From NCBI RefSeq assembly GCF_002979915.1, contig NZ_PCQA01000003.1, forward strand, positions 434,001 to 498,000: a stretch of 64,000 nt of DNA, read 5' to 3'. The notes beneath the pieces are model-generated. The model did no database searches. It was not told where the DNA came from and saw only the letters and a program-made list of their open reading frames with translations. Below, piece after piece: positions 34,379 through 43,675 of this stretch (positions are counted from its first letter, which is position 1; every line of letters starts with the position of its first letter). The stretch is from Arthrobacter sp. MYb213 (GTDB lineage Bacteria; Actinomycetota; Actinomycetes; Actinomycetales; Micrococcaceae). The translations under genes and the position numbers were made by a program.

Positions 34379-36586
34379 ATGGCCCTATCGCTGACTGAAG
34401 AGCAAGTTGACCTCGCAGCTGCAGTAGCTGATTTCACTCGTAGCGCCGTTGATTTGCTCGCTACCCGCCAGGAGCAGGAGTCCCTCGCCGCCGGACAACT
34501 TCCGAGTTACTGGGATGAGCTACTAGATAACGGGTTGCACGCCTTGCACCTGAGCGAAGAACTCGGTGGACAAGGCGGAACGCTGGTTGAAACCGCCATC
34601 GTGCTTGAAGAGTTCGGGCACCGTCATGTAAGCGGCCCATTTTTGTCCACCGTGCTCGCCAGCGCGGCGGTGAACCTGGCCGAGAACCGCGAGGCGCACA
34701 CCACGGTACTTGAAGACTTCGCAGCCGGAGCCACCGGCAGTTTGATCCTTGCCTCCGCGAATCTTTCGGCACTAAAAATTTCTGATGGCTGGGCGATCAC
34801 CGGAGCGGTGCCAGCACTCTCGGCTATAGCCGCCAAGTACCTAGTGGTCGGCTTTGATTTAGCGAGCACCGTTCACTATGCCATAGTCGAATCCGCTACT
34901 GCCGGCCTCTCGCGGGTACCAGCAGTCGGCGCCGATTTAGGCAGGGACGCCTCGACCGTGGTCTTTGAAAACGTTGTGATCGGTGAGACTGCGGTGCTCA
35001 CTGGCGTCACCGCGAGTCAGATTAATGCATTGCATACAGGATTTTGTGGTTCTGAGGCCGCTGGAATCATGCGTTGGGCAAGCGTAGCGTCTAGCGACTA
35101 CGCCAAAATCCGCGAGCAGTTCTCCACGCCCATCGGATCCTTTCAAGCTATCAAGCACAAGTGCGCGCAGCTGCTGATTAACGCCGAAATGGCTACGGCA
35201 GCCGCGTGGTCTGCGGTAGTTTCCGTCACTCAGGACCAAACACAGCAACGACTTGCGGCTGCCAGCGCGCTGGAAGCGGCGATTGTCCCATCCATTGAAG
35301 CAATTACCGAAGCGATCACCGTCTTCGGTGGTATTGGTTTCACCTGGGAACATGATGCACACCTTTACTGGCGTCGAGCTATCAGCCTGAATGCACTCAG
35401 TTCCCCACACGAACAGTTGCTAATCGACGCCGGTGAAGCGGCGCTCGGCGCGCAACGCTCCATCGATGTGGAGCTAGCCGACGAGGACGCAAGCTTCCGT
35501 CGACGGGTCGCGGAACTCTTGAATTCAGCACTGGCTTTGGAAGACGAACATCAAGCCGGGCGCTGGCATACTCGCGGATCAAGGCGTAATTTCCTCGCCG
35601 ACAACGGTCTGGCCGCACCGCACTGGCCAGCACCCTACGGACTGGGTGCCACTCCGGCACAACAAGTCATCATTGCCCAAGAATATGCACGGCACAACCT
35701 GACTCAACCATCTAGCGTGATTGGCGAATGGGCGATGCCCACCATTTTGGCCTTCGGCAGCGATGCCCTCAAGGAACAGTTCACCTTACCTACGCTCCGT
35801 GGCGAACTGATCTGGTGTCAGTTGTTCTCCGAACCGGGTGCCGGCTCGGACTTAGCAGGGTTGAGCACACGCGCTATCAAGGTCGAGGACGGCTGGAAGC
35901 TTTCGGGGCAGAAAGTCTGGACATCCGGTGCACATGAGGCGCACTGGGGAATCTGCCTAGCACGCACCGACCCTACCGTGGCCAAACATCGGGGTCTGAG
36001 CTACTTCTTAGTGGATATGTCCGCCGCGGGAGTAGACGTTCGCCCCTTGCGCCAAGCTACGGGGGAGTCAGAGTTTAACGAGGTCTTCCTCGATGATGTA
36101 TTCGTTGCCGATGAGTATTTGTTGGGGGAGCCCGGTCAAGGCTGGCGAATTACCGCCACCACCTTGCAAAATGAACGCACACAGATTTCATCCGGTGTCT
36201 CTATCGGCACCGAAGACGGATTGCGTCAGTTGATCAATGAGCAGAGCTACATCGGCTGCCGGGAAAATGCGCTTGAGGTGTTAGGACGTTCGGCAGCGAT
36301 TAGCGGTGCCATCGGTGCGATGAATCTGCGCGAAACTCTCAAGCAGGTCAACGGCCTGCAGCCTGGGGCCGGGTCTTCATTGGCCAAGGTGGCCCATGCC
36401 CGATTGTCGCGGCAGACCGCCGGCCAATTGCTCAAACTGGCCGGACCGTCAGCAATCTTCGCCCATGCCCCAGCCGATGCGGTGACCGCTCAGCTGGCTG
36501 TACCGCAGGTACTCATTGGCGGGGGCACCACTGAAATTCAGCTGAACGTAATCGCTGAACGGATTATCGGACTGCCGCGCGGTTAG
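34379..36586 (+). CDS. Fused double-domain acyl-CoA dehydrogenase, FadE34/ChsE3-like
   Basis: 735 aa containing two acyl-CoA dehydrogenase folds. The N-half (~1-360) lacks the FAD-loop motif and ends with VFGGIGFTWEHDAHLYWRR, like ChsE1-type partner subunits. The C-half (~375-735) has SEPGAGSDLAGLSTRA, GQKVWTSGAHEAHW and the terminal GGGTTEIQLNVIAERI of catalytic subunits. This matches FadE34 (ChsE3) of mycobacteria, a fused enzyme acting on five-carbon steroid side chains (C24 CoA esters). It is the first gene after the operator at 34288, so it likely starts operon B and the first round of side-chain oxidation. Confidence 0.85.
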   Translation: MALSLTEEQVDLAAAVADFTRSAVDLLATRQEQESLAAGQLPSYWDELLDNGLHALHLSEELGGQGGTLVETAIVLEEFGHRHVSGPFLSTVLASAAVNLAENREAHTTVLEDFAAGATGSLILASANLSALKISDGWAITGAVPALSAIAAKYLVVGFDLASTVHYAIVESATAGLSRVPAVGADLGRDASTVVFENVVIGETAVLTGVTASQINALHTGFCGSEAAGIMRWASVASSDYAKIREQFSTPIGSFQAIKHKCAQLLINAEMATAAAWSAVVSVTQDQTQQRLAAASALEAAIVPSIEAITEAITVFGGIGFTWEHDAHLYWRRAISLNALSSPHEQLLIDAGEAALGAQRSIDVELADEDASFRRRVAELLNSALALEDEHQAGRWHTRGSRRNFLADNGLAAPHWPAPYGLGATPAQQVIIAQEYARHNLTQPSSVIGEWAMPTILAFGSDALKEQFTLPTLRGELIWCQLFSEPGAGSDLAGLSTRAIKVEDGWKLSGQKVWTSGAHEAHWGICLARTDPTVAKHRGLSYFLVDMSAAGVDVRPLRQATGESEFNEVFLDDVFVADEYLLGEPGQGWRITATTLQNERTQISSGVSIGTEDGLRQLINEQSYIGCRENALEVLGRSAAISGAIGAMNLRETLKQVNGLQPGAGSSLAKVAHARLSRQTAGQLLKLAGPSAIFAHAPADAVTAQLAVPQVLIGGGTTEIQLNVIAERIIGLPRG

Positions 36587-36679
36587 ACGGCAGACGCGTA
36601 TTTCCTGATTTGCTTCCGGGCCACCGCGCCCGACATAAAGCCACGCTGATGTGGCGCACCGTGAAAGGACCTTCTGGGC

Positions 36680-38836
36680 ATGACTGCACTAACCATTGCG
36701 ACGCCGAGCAGCAATAACTTGGCACCCTCCCGACTGCGTGAACTGCTTGAACCAAGCAGCATCGTCATCGTCGGGGCCAACACCACGAACACTTGGTCAA
36801 GTTTCACCCATTCAAATCTCGGTGCAGCCGGATTTGAGGGAACCGTGTATCTGGTAAACCGCCGCGGCGAAGAATGCCACGGCCAAGCCTCCTATACAAG
36901 CATTGCTGACCTGCCCGAAACCCCGGACTTGGCAGTGGTGCTGACCGGAACCAACTCGCTGCCAGAGATTCAACAGCAGTGCATCGCCAAAGGCATCCGC
37001 AACTTGATCGTGTTGGCCAGTGGATTGGGTGAGGCAGGTGCAGAAGGCCAGGCCCTGCAACAGTTGCTGGTGGATCGCGCACGCTCAGCCGATCAGCTGA
37101 TCCTCGGACCAAATAATCTAGGTTTTATTAATGCCCATGCGAAGGTGGCGGCTTTTGGGCATATGACCCAACTGCCTTTGGTGACCGGATCGGTTGGCAT
37201 TGCCAGCCAATCCGGAGCTCTAGCCATATATCTGCTGCCCTATATGGCCAGTCGCGGTGTCGGTGTTTCCTATGCCGTCACGGTGGGCAACGAGGCGATG
37301 GTTTCAGCCATTGATGTCATGAATTTGCTCATCGATGATCCGAACACGAAGGTCATTGCCGCCTATCTAGAACAGATCACCAACACGCAACAGTTCTTGG
37401 ACGTGGCCCGCCGGGCTCGAGAAGCTGGCAAACCCATCGTCATCTTTAAGGCTGGTGCCTCCGAAGCTTCAGCTATGGCCGCCGCAGCGCATACTGGCTC
37501 GCTAGCAGGCGATGACAATGTCATCGACGCGATCTGCAAACAGTTCGGGGTGATCCGCGTGTCCAATATTGAAGAGCTTGTCGCCACCGCTGGCATCTTG
37601 GAATCCTATGGTGCCCTACCGGGCCCGCGCTTTGGAGTGGTTACCGGCTCCGGTGCCATGTGCGCGCTGATTGCTGACAAAGCTCAAGACGCGGGGCTGG
37701 AACTACCAGCCCCGCTGGAATCCACCGTGCAGCGGCTGCGGGAAGAGGGTTTGCCCGAATTCGCCGCGGTCAACAACCCCATGGATACCACCGGTTACAT
37801 CTCGGTTGACCCCTCGATTTTGACCAAAGCCGGGGATGCATTCATCGATGATGAAAGTTTTGACTTCGTTGTGCTCAACACCTCATGGCCCACCAACCAG
37901 TTCATGGTGGATCTTGGTAAACCCACGGAACCTGGATTGCACCGGCAGCTGAAAGAGGCCGGCAAGCCGGTGGTAGCGATGAGCTTCTTGCCAACGGAAG
38001 TTAACGAATTCGCGCGCAACTTCGCGGCCGAGCATGGATTGCCACATGCCTCGGATTCCTTTGAACGCGGTATTGAAGCCGCCGGTCACAGCGTCTGGTG
38101 GGGACAGCGTTGCGCACAGTTGGAGGACGAACTGGAGCTTAAGACACCGGCAATAATTCAAAAGCCGGATGCGGCAGAGCATTTCAGCGAGATTGAAACC
38201 GGAGATTTTCTGCGAAGCCACGGCGTGCCATATGTGCCCGGGAAGGTGACTTCCACCGTCGCCCATGCAGTTCAAACGGCAGAAACCATCGGGTATCCCG
38301 TGGTGCTAAAGATTGCCAGTGAAGACATTGCACACAAAACCGAGGTAGGCGGCGTACGCCTCGCGTTGAAAGATGCTACGGAAGTAGCGCAAGCATATGA
38401 ATTCATCATGGATTCCGTGGCCCGGCTTGCCCCAGAAGCCTGCATCCAAGGGGTCGCGGTCTCACCCATGCGCCCTGCGGGCAATGAACTTTTGGTCGGC
38501 ATCATCACCGACCCGCAGTGGGGTAAGGTGCTGGCCGTTGGCTTCGGTGGAGTGATGGTGGAGATCCTCAAAGACTCGGCCCTGCGCCTGCTACCGGTCA
38601 GCCCCGTTGAAATCCGCCGAATGCTTGAATCCCTCAAGGGTATTGAACTCCTCACCGGGTTCCGCGGTTCGCAGGCTACCGACCTAGATGACCTGGCCCA
38701 GAGGATCTTTGAAATAACCGAAGTGGCGCTGGGGTTGGGAGATCAGCTCGAAGAATTGGAGATCAACCCACTGCGTGTGGCAGGCAATCAGATCGAGGCT
38801 TTGGACGCCCTCGTGCGGTGGAAGGAGCAATCATGA
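36680..38836 (+). CDS. ADP-forming acyl-CoA synthetase (fused alpha-beta, NDP-forming)
   Basis: 718 aa, ATG with AAAGGA upstream. Domains in order: CoA-binding Rossmann domain (~15-140), succinyl-CoA ligase-like domains (~150-460) with the phosphohistidine motif AHTGSLAG, and a C-terminal ATP-grasp domain (~490-715) with VVLKIASEDIAHKTEVGGV. The family interconverts acyl-CoA + ADP + Pi with acid + ATP + CoA. In the cluster it could activate a side-chain acid cheaply or harvest ATP from a released short acyl-CoA. It is a mechanistically different second CoA-acylating enzyme beside the FadD17-like ligase. Confidence 0.88.
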   Translation: MTALTIATPSSNNLAPSRLRELLEPSSIVIVGANTTNTWSSFTHSNLGAAGFEGTVYLVNRRGEECHGQASYTSIADLPETPDLAVVLTGTNSLPEIQQQCIAKGIRNLIVLASGLGEAGAEGQALQQLLVDRARSADQLILGPNNLGFINAHAKVAAFGHMTQLPLVTGSVGIASQSGALAIYLLPYMASRGVGVSYAVTVGNEAMVSAIDVMNLLIDDPNTKVIAAYLEQITNTQQFLDVARRAREAGKPIVIFKAGASEASAMAAAAHTGSLAGDDNVIDAICKQFGVIRVSNIEELVATAGILESYGALPGPRFGVVTGSGAMCALIADKAQDAGLELPAPLESTVQRLREEGLPEFAAVNNPMDTTGYISVDPSILTKAGDAFIDDESFDFVVLNTSWPTNQFMVDLGKPTEPGLHRQLKEAGKPVVAMSFLPTEVNEFARNFAAEHGLPHASDSFERGIEAAGHSVWWGQRCAQLEDELELKTPAIIQKPDAAEHFSEIETGDFLRSHGVPYVPGKVTSTVAHAVQTAETIGYPVVLKIASEDIAHKTEVGGVRLALKDATEVAQAYEFIMDSVARLAPEACIQGVAVSPMRPAGNELLVGIITDPQWGKVLAVGFGGVMVEILKDSALRLLPVSPVEIRRMLESLKGIELLTGFRGSQATDLDDLAQRIFEITEVALGLGDQLEELEINPLRVAGNQIEALDALVRWKEQS

Positions 38837-38914
38837 GTCGTTTCTCATTGCAAATTCGTGAAAACAAGGTGGTAGCGTGGGAAATCCACAAGTTCACCGA
38901 ACACGAGGCACGGC

Positions 38915-39520
38915 ATGACAGGACAATCCATCTCGCCAACGAGCGAGTTACCGGCCTATCAGGTCGTCCGGCGCCAGCGAATCATCGATGCCGCCAAGGA
39001 CATGCTAAGAGTCACCGACTACGAATCCATCCAGATCCGCGACGTGGCGACTTCTGCCAACGTCGCGCTGGGCACACTGTACCGCTATTTCAGCTCCAAG
39101 GACCATCTTTACGCAGAAGTGGTCTTCGACTGGGCGACACCCTTCTCCCAGACGAGGCTGCCCAACGACGAATTGATGGGCACCACCGAACGCATCAGTT
39201 TCAGGCTCCGCGGGGCTTTGGCTTCGTTCGAGAAGCACCCGTACTTCTACAAGGCGATTTTGCAGTTGCGCAGCAGCTCGGTCGCGGATGTGGGGCCGGT
39301 AATGGTGCGCCTGGGCGAAATTTTGGAAGAACCCATCCGGGTAGAAATGAGTGCCTTGGACGAGGCAGAAGCCGCAGATATTACGGTTATGGTTTGGGCC
39401 TTGTTGATGGACGTCGTCAGTCGCGTCATTTCCAAGGACAAAACCATTCAGGAAGCCTACCGGATCCTGGACCGGTTCGTTGTACTGGTCAAGCACCGTT
39501 TGGAGCCCGTCGCCTCGTAG
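38915..39520 (+). CDS. TetR/AcrR-family transcriptional regulator, probable regulator of the cluster
   Basis: 201 aa. N-terminal TetR DNA-binding domain (~17-70) with RRQRIIDAAKDML, IQIRDVATSANVALGTLYRYFSSK split over helix-turn-helix residues 40-63, then an all-helical ligand-binding domain. The fold is the one used by KstR and KstR2, which repress steroid genes and are released by CoA-ester ligands. It lies inside operon B, 78 bp after the synthetase. A related palindrome precedes all three operons, so autoregulated repression is a reasonable inference. The start ATG has GAGG upstream. Confidence 0.88.
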   Translation: MTGQSISPTSELPAYQVVRRQRIIDAAKDMLRVTDYESIQIRDVATSANVALGTLYRYFSSKDHLYAEVVFDWATPFSQTRLPNDELMGTTERISFRLRGALASFEKHPYFYKAILQLRSSSVADVGPVMVRLGEILEEPIRVEMSALDEAEAADITVMVWALLMDVVSRVISKDKTIQEAYRILDRFVVLVKHRLEPVAS

Positions 39521-39560
39521 TCACGGTTCGGGCACATGTCAATGACGTAGCCGGTGTCCG

Positions 39561-40388
39561 ATGAGCGCCTACGAACTAGACCACGTAGCCTTTGCTGTAC
39601 CTAGCTGGACTAGTGCCGGACCGGCCCTGAGTCAACAATTTGGTGCCCGCTGGGTTTCCGGCTTCACACAAGAAGTTTTTAGCCCCAGTCAGCTTGAACT
39701 CGTCGATGGCATGCGTCTGGAACTGCTGGAACCGGGTAGCGCGGGTCACGGATTCATCACCGATTATCTTCACACCACACAAGGCCGTCCCAAAGCGCAT
39801 CACATCACCTTTAAGGTGGCCGATATCCGTGCCGCCTTAGAGACGGCCCGGGCTGCTGGAGTGCGCACTATCTTGGAGAATATTGAAAATCCGTGGTGGC
39901 GAGAGGCCTTCTTGCATCCAAAGGACACTGGACTAGGTTTCTTAGTCCAGTTGGTGGAAACCAGCCTGAGCCTGGATTCCGAGGACCCGATTATCTCACC
40001 AGGCCAGGTACCCTGCCCGTGGGAAAACAGCAATCAGTTCCCCGCTCAAACACAGTTACCTAGCGCCCGACTCGACGCCATCTACGGTCTTGTTCGCGAT
40101 GAATCGTTGGCCCGCCGTGCCTTGTGCACGGTGCTCGGCGGAAAATTGGAGTTCATCAAGGGGGCCACGGCCTCTGCCATGGTGTTCTCCTGGGCGCAAG
40201 GTGCGCATTTGGTGTTAGAAGCAACAGGTACCAGCACTCCGGCGCTCCAAGCCTTGGTTTTTTCGCAGGCTTGCGCACCACCGCTGGTGTTCGACCACCA
40301 CTTGATCCAAGCGCTGCACTGCGATACGCAACCCTACGGTCCCTTAGGTATCGATGTGCTGGACTACCGGTATCAACCGGCCAACTAA
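39561..40388 (+). CDS. VOC (glyoxalase-like) protein
   Basis: 275 aa. The N-terminal ~135 residues have a glyoxalase-like module: LDHVAFAVPSW at the start, DGMRLELLEP, KAHHITFKVADI and GFLVQLVE, giving possible metal-binding His and Glu residues. The remaining half repeats the fold less clearly (AIYGLVRDE, LVLEATG). No specific activity is assignable; isomerase, hydratase or epimerase roles on CoA esters occur in this superfamily (methylmalonyl-CoA epimerase is one). Epimerising a side-chain stereocentre before dehydrogenation would fit the pathway but is speculative. Confidence 0.75.
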   Translation: MSAYELDHVAFAVPSWTSAGPALSQQFGARWVSGFTQEVFSPSQLELVDGMRLELLEPGSAGHGFITDYLHTTQGRPKAHHITFKVADIRAALETARAAGVRTILENIENPWWREAFLHPKDTGLGFLVQLVETSLSLDSEDPIISPGQVPCPWENSNQFPAQTQLPSARLDAIYGLVRDESLARRALCTVLGGKLEFIKGATASAMVFSWAQGAHLVLEATGTSTPALQALVFSQACAPPLVFDHHLIQALHCDTQPYGPLGIDVLDYRYQPAN

Positions 40389-40479
40389 GCACCATCACTT
40401 TGAAATTACCTGGTCACCGCCGCACCCAAAAACTGCGGTGAACCATCACCACACCACCCCGAATCTAAGGAGCATCCGA

Positions 40480-41685
40480 ATGGGACTCAAAGGTCAAGCA
40501 GCCATCCTGGGCTATTGCGAACTTCCACCACAACGCAAGCTCACTCGTGAACCAACCTTCAGCTTGGAACAGTGGGCCAGATTGTCTAAGGCTGCCCTGG
40601 ATGACGCAGGACTAGACGCCACCGACATCAACGGCATCGTAACCCCGATGATCGGTGAAGCTGAATTCTTTGTCCCTTCTACCGTCACCGAATACTTGGG
40701 TATCGATGCGAACTTCGCAGAAATCGTGGACTTAGGTGGAGCTGGCTCGGCCGCCGGAATTTGGCGTGCTGCGGCCGCGGTGGAGCTGGGATTATGCGAT
40801 GCGGTGCTGGTGACCTTCCCTGGCACCCACATCGTGCCAACCGATGAGCGCAAGCCCTTCGTCATGGACGACAAGATGTACTTCGGGGCCTCCTCCAATG
40901 CCTATGGGTCCCCCCAAGCGGAGTTCGAGATCCCGTTTGGCAACCTAGGACAGAACGGACCGTACGGACAGATCGCTAAACGTTACGGGCACGAATTCGG
41001 CTATGACGAACGTGCCATGGCCAAGATAGCGGTGGACCAGCGGACCAACGCCTGCGCCACCCCGGGAGCGGTCTTCCACGGCCAGCCGATTACCGTCAAT
41101 GATGTGTTGAATTCTCCGATGATCGCCGACCCGTTGCACATGCTGGAAATAGTTATGCCGTGCCAAGGCGGAGCAGCCGTCGTAGTAGGCAACGCAAACA
41201 TGGCTAAAAAGTCCAAGAATCGTCCGGTATGGATTACCGGTTTCGGTGAGCGAGTGCCCTACAAGACTCCCACCTACGCCCGAGACTTGATGACCTCTCC
41301 GATGGTTCATGCTGCAGAGCAGGCGTTCTCTATGGCTGGGATTACCCGTACAGACGTGGACATGGTCTCAATATACGACTGCTATTCGATTACCGTCTTG
41401 ATGAGCCTCGAAGATGCCGGATTTGCGCCCAAGGGAAAGGGCATGGATTTTGTGGCCAACCATGACCTGACCTTCCGGGGGGACTTCCCGATGAACACCG
41501 CGGGCGGACAACTTTCCTTCGGTCAGTCCGGCGTCGCTGGCGGAATGCACCATGTCATTGATGGGGCCAGACAAATTATGGGCCGCGCCAATGCTGCTCA
41601 GGTCTCCGATTGTAACCGTGCCTTCGTCAGCGGCAACGGCGGCATTATGAGTGAACAAACCGCCCTGATCCTGCAAGGCGATTAG
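40480..41685 (+). CDS. Second thiolase-fold (SCP2-like) protein, putative side-chain aldolase
   Basis: 401 aa from ATG 40480, with AAGGAG at ideal spacing. Thiolase fold lacking the nucleophilic cysteine (VDLGGAGSAAGIWRAA). It keeps the first Ltp2-type tyrosine (Tyr299 in IYDCYSI). At the second tyrosine position it has GGQLSFGQSGVAGG, placing Gln where Ltp2 has Tyr. A DUF35 gene follows after 38 bp, the standard aldolase-partner arrangement, and then an aldehyde dehydrogenase. This fits a Sal1-type aldolase that cleaves a C24 hydroxyacyl-CoA to an aldehyde plus acetyl-CoA. Function inferred from order. Confidence 0.8.
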   Translation: MGLKGQAAILGYCELPPQRKLTREPTFSLEQWARLSKAALDDAGLDATDINGIVTPMIGEAEFFVPSTVTEYLGIDANFAEIVDLGGAGSAAGIWRAAAAVELGLCDAVLVTFPGTHIVPTDERKPFVMDDKMYFGASSNAYGSPQAEFEIPFGNLGQNGPYGQIAKRYGHEFGYDERAMAKIAVDQRTNACATPGAVFHGQPITVNDVLNSPMIADPLHMLEIVMPCQGGAAVVVGNANMAKKSKNRPVWITGFGERVPYKTPTYARDLMTSPMVHAAEQAFSMAGITRTDVDMVSIYDCYSITVLMSLEDAGFAPKGKGMDFVANHDLTFRGDFPMNTAGGQLSFGQSGVAGGMHHVIDGARQIMGRANAAQVSDCNRAFVSGNGGIMSEQTALILQGD

Positions 41686-41723
41686 CTTCCGCGCGTTACC
41701 CGTTTCTCGAAAGGAATACTCTC

Positions 41724-42158
41724 ATGTCTACATATGCACTGCCCAAGCTGTCTCGACCATTGCCGGTGCCGACCCCGCTGACCCGCCCCTTCTGGGACGC
41801 GTTGGCCGAACGTAAGGTCCGTATCCAGTATTCTCCGTCCCTTGACGAATACATCTTTTATCCGCGCCCGTTGGCTCCGCGCACGCTGGCCGATGACCTG
41901 CAGTGGCGTGAGATCTCGGGAAACGGAACCCTCTACTCCTATACGGTCGCCACGCGTCCGCCAGCCCCTCACTTTGCGGCTGAAGGCGAAATGATTTTGG
42001 CTATTGTTCAGTGGGATGAAGGACCTAAGTTCTCTACCGAGATCGTTAATGTCAAACCCGAGAATCTGCATCTGGGAATGGAGCTTTCCCCGGTGTTTAC
42101 CGATTATCCGGAAGGAAATATCACGATGCTGCGCTATGAGCCAAGGAGTGGGGTATGA
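41724..42158 (+). CDS. DUF35 OB-fold protein without zinc-ribbon cysteines
   Basis: 144 aa, ATG with AAAGGA. The OB-fold part is clear (SGNGTLYSYTVATRPP, MILAIVQWDEGPKFSTEIV). The N-terminal ribbon, however, reads VRIQYSPSLDEYIFYPRPLA, with no cysteine anywhere in the protein, whereas usual members have four zinc-ligand cysteines there. The spacing of the ribbon is preserved, so the metal was lost without deleting the region. It probably partners the thiolase-fold protein encoded 38 bp upstream. Its stop overlaps the aldehyde dehydrogenase start by 4 nt. Confidence 0.85.
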   Translation: MSTYALPKLSRPLPVPTPLTRPFWDALAERKVRIQYSPSLDEYIFYPRPLAPRTLADDLQWREISGNGTLYSYTVATRPPAPHFAAEGEMILAIVQWDEGPKFSTEIVNVKPENLHLGMELSPVFTDYPEGNITMLRYEPRSGV

Positions 42159-43621
42159 GTTTGGAAACCGTAGTAGGACTGCCAACACCGGCGCTGGTGG
42201 TTGACGGGCAACAAATCCGCGAGGGGCAGCAGCTCTTCGAACACCTAGACCCGGCCACTGGCAAACCCAATGGCATGGTACCGATGGCTAGTATTGAGCA
42301 GGTCGATGCCGCGGTGCTCGCCGCGCACCAAGCTTTCGATTCTTGGCGCAGGCTTCCTGGAGCTCAACGTGCTCGCTTACTCTTTAGGCTCGCTGAACTG
42401 ATGGAGGAACGCGCACCGCTGTTGGCTGAAGCGAACCGTGCAGATAACGGCGCTCCCAAGAGTACCGCCAGCAATATGGTGGCCGCAGCTGTGGATTGGG
42501 TCCGTTATTACGCTGGCTGGGCGGATAAACTTCCGTTGGGCCGAGTGAGCAGCAATGGTGGCGCAGGCGGTTCCTTGGGACACACATTAAGACAGCCCTA
42601 TGGGGTGATCGGGGCGGTGATCACTTGGAACGCACCTGTCATGTCATTGGCAATGAAAGTGCCTGCAGCTCTAGCCGCTGGCAACACGATGGTGATCAAG
42701 CCTAGCGAACTCACCCCCTTCACCCCAACAGTATTTGCTCAGCTGGTACAGGAAGCAGGGATCCCTGATGGGGTGATCAATATTGTTACTGGTGGGGCCG
42801 AAGCAGGCGCTGCCTTGGTGGAACATCCGCTGGTAAAAAAGATCACTTTCACCGGTGGACCAGTTACCGCACGCGCCATTGCGCGCAGCTGTGCCGAAAC
42901 CTTCAAACCGATGATCTTAGAACTGGGCGGAAAATCCGCCAACATCGTCTTTGACGATGCTGATCTTGAAAAAGCAGCCGGACACGCTGCATTCCTGGCC
43001 TTCGGGATGATGAGTGGCCAAGCCTGTGCGTTGCCTACTCGATTACTGGTCCAGCGCGGGGTCTATGAGCAGTTCATTAGGATGGTTCAGAGCATCGCCG
43101 AGTCTTTCCCCCTCGGTGACCCTGCTGGCGACTACACACTGTGTGGTCCGGTGGTTAGCCAGCAGGCCATCGACCGGATCCAGTCCATGGTTGCTCAGGC
43201 CCACACCGACGGGGCCCGGCTGGTGACCGGGGGGAAGCGGGCCGAAGGAGAACTGGCCGAGGGATATTTCTACCCACCGACGATTTTTGCCGATGTAGAT
43301 CCCGCCTCTCAGCTAGCGCAGGAAGAAGTTTTTGGACCCGTGCTGGCAGTGATTCCCTTCGAGGATGAAGCAGAAGCACTGGCTTTGGCCAATGACACCC
43401 AGTATGGGCTTTCGGGGTATGTCTGGACCGCAGATTTAGGTCGCGGGCTACGCCTCAGTGAAGAGTTGGTCACCGGCGAGGTGGCGGTTAACGGGGCATT
43501 TAACGCCACTGCAGAACGTCCTTTTGGCGGCATCGGACATTCGGGCATTGGCAATGAAGGTGGGCTTGAAGGCCTAGAAGAGTTCTTCTGGACCAAGTCT
43601 GTGGGCATCTCAACCCACTAA
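42155..43621 (+). CDS. NAD(P)-dependent aldehyde dehydrogenase, putative side-chain aldehyde oxidase (Sad-like role)
   Basis: 488 aa. Complete ALDH: WNAPVMSLAMKVPAALAAG (NAD site), FTGGPVTARAIA, catalytic Glu in LELGGKSANIVF and nucleophilic Cys in MSGQACALPTRLL, plus GYVWTADLGRG and the C-terminal oligomerisation strands. Oxidises aldehydes to acids. Directly after the aldolase and DUF35 genes (ATGA overlap), it is well placed to oxidise the aldehyde made by a first retro-aldol step, as Sad does in the Pseudomonas bile-acid pathway. No short-chain aldehyde source is otherwise encoded nearby. Confidence 0.87.
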   Translation: MSLETVVGLPTPALVVDGQQIREGQQLFEHLDPATGKPNGMVPMASIEQVDAAVLAAHQAFDSWRRLPGAQRARLLFRLAELMEERAPLLAEANRADNGAPKSTASNMVAAAVDWVRYYAGWADKLPLGRVSSNGGAGGSLGHTLRQPYGVIGAVITWNAPVMSLAMKVPAALAAGNTMVIKPSELTPFTPTVFAQLVQEAGIPDGVINIVTGGAEAGAALVEHPLVKKITFTGGPVTARAIARSCAETFKPMILELGGKSANIVFDDADLEKAAGHAAFLAFGMMSGQACALPTRLLVQRGVYEQFIRMVQSIAESFPLGDPAGDYTLCGPVVSQQAIDRIQSMVAQAHTDGARLVTGGKRAEGELAEGYFYPPTIFADVDPASQLAQEEVFGPVLAVIPFEDEAEALALANDTQYGLSGYVWTADLGRGLRLSEELVTGEVAVNGAFNATAERPFGGIGHSGIGNEGGLEGLEEFFWTKSVGISTH

Positions 43622-43675
43622 TGCGCCCGCTCGGGCAAGATTCATCACCGTATGGCCTTGCCTGGGTTACTGCCT

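Noticed and set aside
38833-39564. ATG overlapping the synthetase stop codon, opening a 244-codon frame over the TetR gene
   Set aside because: The overlap looks like translational coupling, but the frame is an Arg/Gly/His-rich shadow of the TetR gene with no family features; the TetR frame is clearly the real one.
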